A DNA stretch of 44,408 nt from Myxococcales bacterium (lineage in GTDB: Bacteria; Myxococcota_A; Polyangia; Polyangiales; JAFGIB01): NCBI GenBank assembly GCA_029880325.1, contig JAOUOP010000063.1, forward strand, positions 1 to 44,408, read 5' to 3'. A program made the position numbers and the translations under genes. How positions within the stretch are numbered: position 1 is the stretch's first letter; the number at the start of each line of letters is the position of its first letter. This document shows positions 25,576 through 32,494 of the stretch, piece by piece. The notes beneath the pieces are model-generated. The model was not told where the DNA came from and did not search any database. It was given only the letters and a program-made list of their open reading frames with translations.

Positions 25576-26439
25576 TCAGCTGAGGACCTGGTCCAGCAAG
25601 ACGCAGCCGAAAAACGCCACGCTGACGTAGCCGTTGATGTCGAAAAACGCCTTGTCGATGCGGCTGAGGTCGCTCGGCTTGACGATCACGTGCTCGTAGG
25701 CGAGCAGCAAGCCCACCAGCGCCACGCCGACGAAATAGGCGGCGCCACGCTCCAAGAGAACGCCCACTGCGAGCAAACAGCCCACCGTGATCACATGCAT
25801 GAGGGCACTGATCCACAGGGAGCCGACCACGCCGAAGGTCACGGGAATCGAATGCAGGCGCTCGCCCTGGTCGAAGCCCTGATCCTGCAGCGAGTAGAGC
25901 ACGTCGAAGCCGCCGACCCAGCAGGCGACGCCGCCCACCAACAGCCAGGGGGCAAGCGTGACTTCAGCCCCCATGGCGATCCAGGCGCCACCGGGCGCCA
26001 GCGCCACCGCTGCACCCAGGACGACATGACACAGGGACGTGAAGCGCTTGGTATAGGAATAACCCAGAGCCAAGCCCAGCGCGATCGGCGAGAGCATCAG
26101 CGGCAGCTCGCCGAGCAGGGCGGCAGCGCCCAGGAACACCGCACTGGACGCCAAAACGAGCAGCCGCACCGAGCCCGCGCTGAGCACGCCCTGGGGCAGC
26201 TCGCGAATCTCCGTGCGTGGGTTCTTGGCGTCGATGTCGCGGTCGACCAGGCGGTTGAAGGCCATGGCCGCGGTGCGCGCGGCGGCGATGCAGACCACGA
26301 TCAGCATCACCTTGCGCGCCGTCAACGGCGCAAAGGCCGATGCCAGAACCACCGCCGATAGCGCAAATGGAAGCGCGAAGACGGTGTGGCTGATCTTCAC
26401 CAGCGAGCCGTAGTGACCAAGCGTGCGCGTCAGACTCAT
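25576..26439 (-). CDS. mqnP: UbiA-family prenyltransferase, likely menaquinone pathway (MqnP)
   Basis: 287-residue integral membrane prenyltransferase with about eight or nine helices. The first Asp-rich motif NRLVDRDID gives Asn62, Asp66 and Asp70 for binding Mg-pyrophosphate; the second, DVLYSLQDQGFD, is also intact. ATG 26439 (MSLTRTL) is chosen; the open frame upstream to 26715 overlaps the mqnAC gene and is not protein-like. On sequence alone it resembles 4-hydroxybenzoate polyprenyltransferases, but its operon with mqnE, mqnA-mqnC and ubiX supports the homologous futalosine-pathway role: attaching the isoprenoid chain to 1,4-dihydroxy-6-naphthoate or its decarboxylated form. Confidence 0.88.
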   Translation of the reverse strand: MSLTRTLGHYGSLVKISHTVFALPFALSAVVLASAFAPLTARKVMLIVVCIAAARTAAMAFNRLVDRDIDAKNPRTEIRELPQGVLSAGSVRLLVLASSAVFLGAAALLGELPLMLSPIALGLALGYSYTKRFTSLCHVVLGAAVALAPGGAWIAMGAEVTLAPWLLVGGVACWVGGFDVLYSLQDQGFDQGERLHSIPVTFGVVGSLWISALMHVITVGCLLAVGVLLERGAAYFVGVALVGLLLAYEHVIVKPSDLSRIDKAFFDINGYVSVAFFGCVLLDQVLS

Positions 26440-26527
26440 GCGGCCTCCCGATAGGGGCTTGGGGGAAGCGGAAGCGGCGCGCAGAACGCTGCCAAGAGCC
26501 CCAGAGCCTCGGCCCCGATGCCGGACT

Positions 26528-28507
26528 TCATCGCCCTGCACTCCCCGCCGACGATGGACCTGCGGCGACATCGCGCGGCACGGCGCGGAAGCCCCGCTCG
26601 CGGGCCGCGCGCTCCAGTGCCGGCTCGAGCCCTGTCGCTTCGTCAGCGCCGCGGCTCGAGGCAGCGCCCGGCGCCCGGGCGACCAGGCCGGAGCTGCCGA
26701 GATCGTCTGCGCCACAACTGAGAGCCAACTGGCTCAGCTCCTCCCCCTGCTCGAGCCAGGGAGCCTCGATACGCGCGATGTTGTCGAGTACCAGTCGGCA
26801 CAGGGCTTGCGTGCGCAGGCACTCACTGAGCGCCATGCGTTGCACCCCCGGCAAGCGCCGCGGCCCTGTCTCGGGCGGCCGGTAGGGCCAGGCTGCGAAG
26901 CTCGTAAAGCCACCGCTCTCATCCTGCACGTCGCGGATCTTCAGTAGATGGATCAGACGATCTTCAAGGGTGTCGACGGTGCCGAACATCATGGTGGCCG
27001 TCGAACGCATACCCAGCCGATGGGCGCCGCGGATCACCTGCAGCCACTGGGCGCTCTTGCACTTGGCCGGCGCGATCACGCGTCGGACGCGGTCGGTCAG
27101 CACCTCGGCCCCAGTGCCGTGCAGCGCATCCAGACCCGCGCTCTGCAGACGCCCGAGCACGCGTTCTACCGACAGCTCTTCGATGCTCGCCAGGTGCCAA
27201 ACCTCGTCGGGGCTGAGCGCGTGCAGGGCGACCGGGTAGTGGCGCTTGATCCAGCGGAAGGTGTCCTCGTACCATTCGAGATGCAACTTGGGGTTGAGAC
27301 CTCCCTCGAGGGAGATGCGAGAGCCGCCGCTGGCGAGCGTCTCCTCGATGGCGGCACCGAGCTGGGCCCGCGTGAGCACGAAGCCCTCGGCATCGCCTTG
27401 CTCTCGGTAGAAGCTGCACATCGGGCACCGGGCCCCGCAGACATTGGTGTAGGCGATCGAGCGATCGACCAGATAGGTGACCGTGGCATCGCCGTGCAGG
27501 GCCCGCTTTCGCATGTCGGCCGCCAGGCTCAACTCCTCCAGAGCCACCTCGCTGCCCAGGACGTGGGCAGCACGGAACGACAGCCGCGCTCCCTGGGCGG
27601 CCTCTTGCAGCAGTGCGTCGAGCGACGGGCGACGGGCGCTCCTTGCACCATCCCTCGACGCCTGCGCCTGCCCCACGAAGCGAAGCACGGTGGGCGGCAT
27701 CAGGCCGGCCTCGGTGGCGCGGCGGAAGAACTCCCGGAGCCCACAGAGCGCCCGTTCGTCGAGCAAGTAGCGAATCGAATGCTCGAGGTAGTCTTGATAG
27801 ACGCGGCTGTCGCCCCCGTGTCCGCGCGCCCAGGCGCGGGCGATGGCGGCGCGATTCTTGAGGCCGGCCTCGAGCGAGCCGTGAAGCTTCAAAACGTCGC
27901 GCTCGTCGAGCACATCGGGGCGCGCGACCCAAACTGCGAAGACGAAGGGCAGCCCGGTCAGCTCCTTCCAGGCTGCTCCCAGATCCAACTCATAGGGAAA
28001 GCGTCCCTCGAGCTCGAGGGCGATGTCACCGATCAGCAGGCCCCCCACGCGACCGCCCACCTGCTGCGCGATCTCCTCGGCCGACATGACGCTGTAGCGC
28101 GGCTCACGGTCGCCACAGCGCTCGCGGGCGATCAGGCGCGCCAGCACCACCGAGGTGCGGCTGGCGGCATCGAGCAGCAACTCGTCCATCTCCTCGAGGG
28201 GCACGTGGCCCACGATCTTCACCGAGCGCACGGCTCCATCGCAGCCGATGCCACAGTCCGAGACCAGCTCGAGTCCCCCATGGTTTGCCAGAGCCGCCAC
28301 CGGACAGAGGCCCGCATCGGCCTCGTCCTCGAATAGCTGTCGGTTGAGCTCCGACGGCGGGGCCAGGGTCAGGCGCATGCGCTCGTCGGCGAGTCCCGAC
28401 AGCAGCCCATGCAAAAGCGGCTGCGCGTTGAGAAAGCTCACGCCCACCAGGCGCAGAGGGTCCCTCCGCCTCGTACGAGCCGCGTGCGAAGTCGATACTT
28501 CGTTCAT
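26528..28507 (-). CDS. mqnAC: Bifunctional chorismate dehydratase / dehypoxanthine futalosine cyclase (MqnA-MqnC fusion)
   Basis: Single 659-residue chain joining two menaquinone enzymes. Residues about 17-285 match MqnA, which dehydrates chorismate to 3-enolpyruvylbenzoate: LVGVSFLNAQPL (Asn27, probably the conserved active-site Asn) and LLIGDIALELEG are its signature blocks. Residues about 295-620 match MqnC, the radical SAM enzyme that cyclises dehypoxanthine futalosine: AYTNVCGARCPMCSFYR carries the cluster ligands Cys357, Cys361 and Cys364, followed by SLEGGLNPKLHLEWYED, HGTGAEVL and MMFGTVDTLEDRL. The last 40 residues are Ala/Gly/Ser-rich. Normally the two are separate proteins of about 270 and 370 residues, so the joint length fits a complete fusion with both sites intact. 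The start ATG overlaps the mqnE stop. Confidence 0.93.
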   Translation of the reverse strand: MNEVSTSHAARTRRRDPLRLVGVSFLNAQPLLHGLLSGLADERMRLTLAPPSELNRQLFEDEADAGLCPVAALANHGGLELVSDCGIGCDGAVRSVKIVGHVPLEEMDELLLDAASRTSVVLARLIARERCGDREPRYSVMSAEEIAQQVGGRVGGLLIGDIALELEGRFPYELDLGAAWKELTGLPFVFAVWVARPDVLDERDVLKLHGSLEAGLKNRAAIARAWARGHGGDSRVYQDYLEHSIRYLLDERALCGLREFFRRATEAGLMPPTVLRFVGQAQASRDGARSARRPSLDALLQEAAQGARLSFRAAHVLGSEVALEELSLAADMRKRALHGDATVTYLVDRSIAYTNVCGARCPMCSFYREQGDAEGFVLTRAQLGAAIEETLASGGSRISLEGGLNPKLHLEWYEDTFRWIKRHYPVALHALSPDEVWHLASIEELSVERVLGRLQSAGLDALHGTGAEVLTDRVRRVIAPAKCKSAQWLQVIRGAHRLGMRSTATMMFGTVDTLEDRLIHLLKIRDVQDESGGFTSFAAWPYRPPETGPRRLPGVQRMALSECLRTQALCRLVLDNIARIEAPWLEQGEELSQLALSCGADDLGSSGLVARAPGAASSRGADEATGLEPALERAARERGFRAVPRDVAAGPSSAGSAGR

Positions 28508-29685
28508 CGTGCACCCTCCGTGGACAGCGACGACAGTACCGAAAGCCTTCTCGCCTCGGCCCTGCGCTCGCGCACTCGCATGGCCGCCTCCGGGCGCTCG
28601 GCCGCCGGCAGTTCTTCGACGATGCCGTACTCGGTGTCACGCTCGACGGGGATGCGGCCGGCCTCGCGGATCAGTCGAATCAGCCCCTCGCGGGTCATGC
28701 CCATGGGCACTGTGCTACCGGCCGAGTGGTAGATGCTCTCCTTGACGATGGTGCCGTCCAGGTCGTCGGCGCCGAAGCGCAGGGCTACCTGGGCCGTGTC
28801 GAGCCCCATCGACACCCAATAGGCCTTGATGTGGTCGATATTGTCCAGAAGCAGTCGGCTGACCGCGATGGTGCGCAGATCGTCGACCGCCGTGGGCTCG
28901 GGCAGCTTCTGCAGGGCGTTATTGTCGTTGTGGAAGGCCAGCGGAATGAAACACTGGAAGCCGCCGCTGCGATCCTGCTGCTCGCGCAGGCGCAGGAGGT
29001 GATCGACCCGATGCTCGAAGGTCTCGATATGACCGTAGAGCATGGTGCAGTTGGTCTTCATGCCGATGCCGTGGGCAGCACCGTGGACCGCCAGGTATTC
29101 ATCGCCATCGGCCTTGTCCGACGAAATGCGACGCCGCACATCCGGGTGCAAGATCTCGGCGCCGCCACCGGGCAGCGACCCCAGGCCGGCAGCGCGCAGA
29201 CGCTCGAGGACCTCCACGTAGCCCATGGAAAACTTCTGGGCGAAGTAGTGGATCTCCACGGCCGTGAAGCACTTGAGGTGCACCTCGGGACGGGCGCGCT
29301 TGAAGCTGCGCAAAAGTTCCTCATACCACTCGAAGGGCAGTCCCGGATGCAGGCCGTTGACCATGTGCAGCTCGGTCAGACGCGGATCGGGATGCGAGAC
29401 CAACGCCTCGACGGCCTGCTCCATGGTCGTGGTGTGGGCGCCGGGCGAGCCCTCCTCGAGCTTCGAAAACGCGCAAAAACGACAGCTCGCCTCGCAGACA
29501 TTGGTCGCCTCGAAACGCATGTTGACGTTGAAGAAGGTGCGATCGCCGTGCCGCCGCTCGCGCACGCGGTTGGCGAGCTGCCCCAGGCGCAGCAGGTCGC
29601 CCTCGAGAAAGAGAGCGCAGCCGTCTTCGAAGTCGAGCCGCTCGGAAGCTTCGATCTTTTCTTCGATGGCGTCGATGGCGTTCAT
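28504..29685 (-). CDS. mqnE: Aminodeoxyfutalosine synthase (radical SAM)
   Basis: Radical SAM enzyme of about 393 residues that joins 3-enolpyruvylbenzoate and SAM-derived adenosine to form aminodeoxyfutalosine, the second step of the futalosine route. Cluster motif: NVCEASCRFCAFS (cysteines 64, 68 and 71 from this start). Family blocks include HMVNGLHPGLPFEWYEE, GLGSLPGGGAEIL, TNCTMLYGHIET and FGADDLDGTIVKESIYH, the last being typical of MqnE rather than MqnC. ATG 29685 has GGAG at good spacing; ATG 29691 and GTG 29703 are alternatives. It shares ATGA with the downstream mqnAC gene and lies 28 bases after ubiX. Use of aminofutalosine implies that a nucleosidase (MqnB/MTAN type) exists elsewhere in the genome. 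Confidence 0.95.
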   Translation of the reverse strand: MNAIDAIEEKIEASERLDFEDGCALFLEGDLLRLGQLANRVRERRHGDRTFFNVNMRFEATNVCEASCRFCAFSKLEEGSPGAHTTTMEQAVEALVSHPDPRLTELHMVNGLHPGLPFEWYEELLRSFKRARPEVHLKCFTAVEIHYFAQKFSMGYVEVLERLRAAGLGSLPGGGAEILHPDVRRRISSDKADGDEYLAVHGAAHGIGMKTNCTMLYGHIETFEHRVDHLLRLREQQDRSGGFQCFIPLAFHNDNNALQKLPEPTAVDDLRTIAVSRLLLDNIDHIKAYWVSMGLDTAQVALRFGADDLDGTIVKESIYHSAGSTVPMGMTREGLIRLIREAGRIPVERDTEYGIVEELPAAERPEAAMRVRERRAEARRLSVLSSLSTEGAR

Positions 29686-29713
29686 GGGCATGGCTCCGGA
29701 CACGCGATGGGAT

Positions 29714-30337
29714 TTAGGCTACTTCCTCGGCGGCGGCATCACCCCAGCGGGTGACGAGCGTGTTGGGAAAACCGAGGTGGTCGAGGATGCGGGCCACGAC
29801 CGTGTCGACCAGCTGCGAAAGCGTCGAAGGGCGCGCGTAGAACGACGGCGACGCCGGCAAGATCAGGGCGCCGGCGCGGCTGAGGCTGAGCATGTTGTCC
29901 AGGTGTTGACTCGAATAGGGCGCCTCGCGCGGCACCACGATCAGCGGCTTTCGCTCCTTGAGCATTACGTCCGCCGCCCGCGTCAGCAGATCGTCGCTGA
30001 TGCCGTGGGCGATGCGCGCCACCGTCGACATGGACGCCGGCACGACCACCATGGCGTCGGCGGCCGACGATCCGCTCGCGAAGGGCGCGCCGTAATCGCG
30101 GCCGTCGAAGACGGGAAAGCCCAGATCGCGCGGCGAGCCCTCGCATTCGTGGGCCCAGACCTCCTCGGCGCTGCGCGACAACACCAGCGACAGCTCGGGC
30201 CGCGGCCCCGATAACACGGAGTCAAAGACATCCGCGCCGAGCACCTCGATCAAGCGCCGGGCGTAGGGCGCGCCGGAGGCCCCGCTGATGCCCAACACCA
30301 GCCGCTTGACCTCGCCGACGCGCGGCCGCGGGCTCAT
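29714..30337 (-). CDS. ubiX: UbiX-family flavin prenyltransferase (MqnM role)
   Basis: 207-residue enzyme that prenylates FMN to make the cofactor of UbiD-type decarboxylases. Family motifs are GISGASGAPYARRL, the phosphate-binding PASMSTVARIAHGISDDLLTRAADV, and REAPYSSQHLDNM. In futalosine-type menaquinone synthesis its homologue (MqnM) supports decarboxylation by MqnL, which is not seen in the window. The start ATG overlaps the menG stop, and the mqnE gene follows, so a menaquinone role is well supported by context. The enzyme itself could also serve other UbiD proteins of the cell. Confidence 0.94.
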   Translation of the reverse strand: MSPRPRVGEVKRLVLGISGASGAPYARRLIEVLGADVFDSVLSGPRPELSLVLSRSAEEVWAHECEGSPRDLGFPVFDGRDYGAPFASGSSAADAMVVVPASMSTVARIAHGISDDLLTRAADVMLKERKPLIVVPREAPYSSQHLDNMLSLSRAGALILPASPSFYARPSTLSQLVDTVVARILDHLGFPNTLVTRWGDAAAEEVA

Positions 30338-31137
30338 TTGCGCCCCCAGACGAGCGAGGCGATGCCGAAAGTGAGGTCACAGCTGCCGACCTCGCGGAAG
30401 CCAGCCTGCTCGAGGGCCCGCGCGAACTCGCCGCGCGTCATGAAGCCGCGCATGGAGCGGCTCAAATAGCCGTAGGCCTCACCATCACCGGAAACCAGAC
30501 CGCCCAGCAGCGGCAGCACCACGCGCCCGTAGAGGGCATGAAAGAGGCGCGACGGAATGGCGGTGGGGCGAAAGAACTCCAGCACCACCAGGCGCCCGCC
30601 CGCTTTTAGCACGCGATGGCATTCCGCGATGCCGCGTTCGGGCCGCGCCAGGTTTCGCATGCCGAAACCGCAGGTCATGCCCGCAAAGCTTCCGCTGGCG
30701 AAGGGCAGCGCCATGGCGTCGGCCACGGCCAGCTGACCGCGGCCACCCAGCTTGCCGCGGCCGGCCAGCAGCATCTCGCGGGCGAAGTCGGCGGCCACCA
30801 CCTGGCGCTCGCCGAAGCGCTGCAGCATGGCCGCCGCCAGGTCGAGCGTGCCAGCGCAGCTGTCGAGCAGGGGACCTTCCGGAAGATCTTCGGCCAACAG
30901 CTCCAGGGCGCGCCGGCGCCAGCGCCGATCGGTACCCGCCGACAGCCAGCGATTGAGGAGATCGTAGGTGGGCGAAATGCGGTCGAACATGCGCTGCACC
31001 GCCAGCGCGTGCTGCTCGCCGACGCCCCCATCGGCTCCTGTGTCGCCTGCATGGACTCCGGCGGATCGGCGCCGGCCCAGGTCGGGCACGAGCTGCGCCT
31101 GTGCGGCGGTCGCATCACGGGTGGGAAGATCGGGCAT
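30334..31137 (-). CDS. menG: Demethylmenaquinone methyltransferase (MenG/UbiE)
   Basis: 267-residue SAM-dependent C-methyltransferase, final step of menaquinone synthesis. MFDRISPTYDLLNRWLSAGTDRRWRR is the UbiE/MenG signature (given here in two adjoining pieces, MFDRISPTYDLLNR and WLSAGTDRRWRR); motif I reads DSCAGTLDLAAAM, and GFGMRNLARPERGIAE plus VLEFFRP follow in order. ATG 31137 (MPDLPT) is chosen over an upstream extension to 31188, which would run into the palindrome region. The first 55 residues are extra compared with the usual family start and may be disordered. It is the first gene of the operon, so its promoter region (31138-31250) controls the whole menaquinone block. A ubiquinone role is unlikely given the neighbours. 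Confidence 0.93.
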   Translation of the reverse strand: MPDLPTRDATAAQAQLVPDLGRRRSAGVHAGDTGADGGVGEQHALAVQRMFDRISPTYDLLNRWLSAGTDRRWRRRALELLAEDLPEGPLLDSCAGTLDLAAAMLQRFGERQVVAADFAREMLLAGRGKLGGRGQLAVADAMALPFASGSFAGMTCGFGMRNLARPERGIAECHRVLKAGGRLVVLEFFRPTAIPSRLFHALYGRVVLPLLGGLVSGDGEAYGYLSRSMRGFMTRGEFARALEQAGFREVGSCDLTFGIASLVWGRK

Positions 31138-31179
31138 GGTGAGGGCTACTGAAGCGCTGCTCGGAGTGCTCGATACGCC

Positions 31180-31203
31180 AGGTTTCAAATTATTTTGAAA
31201 CCT
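31180..31203. promoter_or_regulatory. Perfect 10-4-10 palindrome, candidate operator of the menaquinone operon
   Basis: AGGTTTCAAA, four bases (TTAT), then TTTGAAACCT, with no mismatch. It lies 43 bases before the menG start and immediately downstream of a candidate minus-strand promoter, so a bound repressor would block transcription. It may instead fold in the leader RNA. The spacing and symmetry suit a dimeric helix-turn-helix repressor. No other copy was noticed in the window. Confidence 0.5.
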
Positions 31204-31231
31204 CTGGTGCCCCGTATTTAGGGGCTAGAGG
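31201..31231. repeat. Second inverted repeat upstream of menG
   Basis: CCTCT GGT GCCCC, seven bases, then GGGGC T AGAGG: two 5-bp stems split by a small internal loop. It adjoins the 10-4-10 palindrome, sharing three bases with it. The loop GTATTTA holds the proposed -10 box of the minus-strand promoter. It could be another protein site or a coincidence of a GC-rich promoter. Confidence 0.35.
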
Positions 31232-31244
31232 TGCTGGCGGTCAA
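31215..31244 (-). promoter_or_regulatory. Candidate promoter of the menaquinone operon
   Basis: On the minus strand, TTGACC at 31244-31239 (five of six to the -35 consensus), an 18-base spacer, and TAAATA at 31220-31215 as a weak -10. Transcription would start near 31208, just before the perfect palindrome, leaving a leader of about 70 bases before menG. The rest of the 337-base spacer (31245-31474) belongs to the divergent outer-membrane gene and shows only a short GCTCG/CGAGC repeat near 31260-31271. Confidence 0.35.
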
Positions 31245-31474
31245 GGGCTTGTCTCACCTGCTCGTCCGAGCAGTTTGGTGCGCACCGCGTTTCTCGACAC
31301 CCGAAAACTGGCAGCCATGGGCAGCCTTCCACCAAAAATTTCGGGGGAATGGGCGCTACGCCGGTTCCCCAAGCTGTGATAGTGACGGCATCGCGCAGAC
31401 GGCGCCCTCTCCCCGGCGCGGCGCCGTTTCATGTCCGGCCGGGTGGTGTTGGATTCCTTCATTTGGAGGCATTG

Positions 31475-32431
31475 ATGCGCAACGTATTCCGAACTTCCAT
31501 TTTTACATTGTCGACCTTCTGCCTTTTGCTGATGACGGCCCCGGGCCTCGCCCAGGACAATCCCGAACTCGGCGAAGTGGGCGCCTCGGGCTCCGCCGGT
31601 TTCGGCATGGGCGCCCAGGCCCAACCGCAGCCGCAACCGCAACCGCAACCGCAACCCCAGCCCATGGCCCAGCCGCAGACGTCCTGGACGCCACCGCCGG
31701 CCGCTCCTGTGGGACCGGAGCTGGGTGGCGCCCCGGGTGGCAGCGATCACAAGTCCGTGGTCGGTGCCCTCGGCGTTGGTTTCTTTGGCGTGCGGCAGCT
31801 CCCCGTGATGGGCTGCTCCACCTTCACGGGCTGCAGCCCTGTCTTTGGGGCCAACGATGAAGGCCTGCTCGTGGACCGAGCCCTGGCTACCGTGTCGGCG
31901 CCCACCATCGGCGTGCGCTACTGGCTGGACGAGGCCTTCGGCATCGAAGCGGCGCTCGGCCTGGCCATCGCCAGCAACGACCTGGAACACTCCGACACGA
32001 GCACCGGAGCCGTCACTCCGGTCCCCCGGGTCAAGTCCTCGACGCTCGGAGTAGCCCTGCACGGTGGCTTGCCGCTGGTGCTCGCCCACAGCGGCCACTT
32101 CGTCTTCCAGGCGGTACCCGAGCTGAACCTGGGCCTGACCAGCGGCTCCGTGGAAGCGCCCATGAACACGACGGTGGACGTCTCGGGCTTCCTGCTCGAA
32201 GTCGGCGGCCGCGTGGGCGCCGAGATCCACTTCGGCTTCATCGACATCCCGCAGCTCGCCCTACAGGGCACCGTGGGTCTGAGCCTGCGCATGGAGAGCC
32301 GTTCGGCCGAGCCCCAGGGCGGCGCGGAAAAGATCGAGCAGAGCGGGATGCACATCGGCACCTCGGTCCAGGGTTCGCCCTGGGACATCTTCAGCGGTGG
32401 CATCACGGCCATCTACTATTTCGCCGATTGA
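31475..32431 (+). CDS. Predicted outer-membrane beta-barrel protein with Gln-Pro repeat
   Basis: Predicted 318-residue secreted protein. ATG 31475 has TTGGAGG five bases upstream. Residues 1-26 are a signal peptide ending GLAQ. Residues about 48-68 are a tandem Gln-Pro stretch encoded by CAACCG-type hexamers, followed by a Pro/Ala linker. The C-terminal 220 residues alternate hydrophobic and polar residues in short strands (VRYWLDEAFGIEAALGLAIAS, VVFQAVPELNLGL-like, GGRVGAEIHFGFI) and end in ITAIYYFAD, consistent with an 8- to 10-stranded barrel. One Cys pair (GCSTFTGC) may be a disulfide. Specific function is unknown. It reads divergently from the menaquinone operon. Confidence 0.7.
   Translation: MRNVFRTSIFTLSTFCLLLMTAPGLAQDNPELGEVGASGSAGFGMGAQAQPQPQPQPQPQPQPMAQPQTSWTPPPAAPVGPELGGAPGGSDHKSVVGALGVGFFGVRQLPVMGCSTFTGCSPVFGANDEGLLVDRALATVSAPTIGVRYWLDEAFGIEAALGLAIASNDLEHSDTSTGAVTPVPRVKSSTLGVALHGGLPLVLAHSGHFVFQAVPELNLGLTSGSVEAPMNTTVDVSGFLLEVGGRVGAEIHFGFIDIPQLALQGTVGLSLRMESRSAEPQGGAEKIEQSGMHIGTSVQGSPWDIFSGGITAIYYFAD
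31620..31670 (+). repeat. CAACCG-type hexamer repeat in coding sequence
   Basis: A run of CAACCG/CAGCCG hexamers encoding alternating Gln and Pro in the N-terminal linker of the predicted barrel protein. Unit length is six bases, so changes in copy number would keep the reading frame and change only linker length. Confidence 0.7.
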
Positions 32432-32494
32432 GGTCGCCCCGGCGCGGTCGTCGCCGTAGGCTTGTCTGTTCTTCTCGAGGATCTGGAAAAGCCC

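Noticed and set aside
26948..28336. 462-residue open frame on the plus strand opposite mqnAC
   Set aside because: No family character; mirrors the high-GC third codon positions of the real gene.
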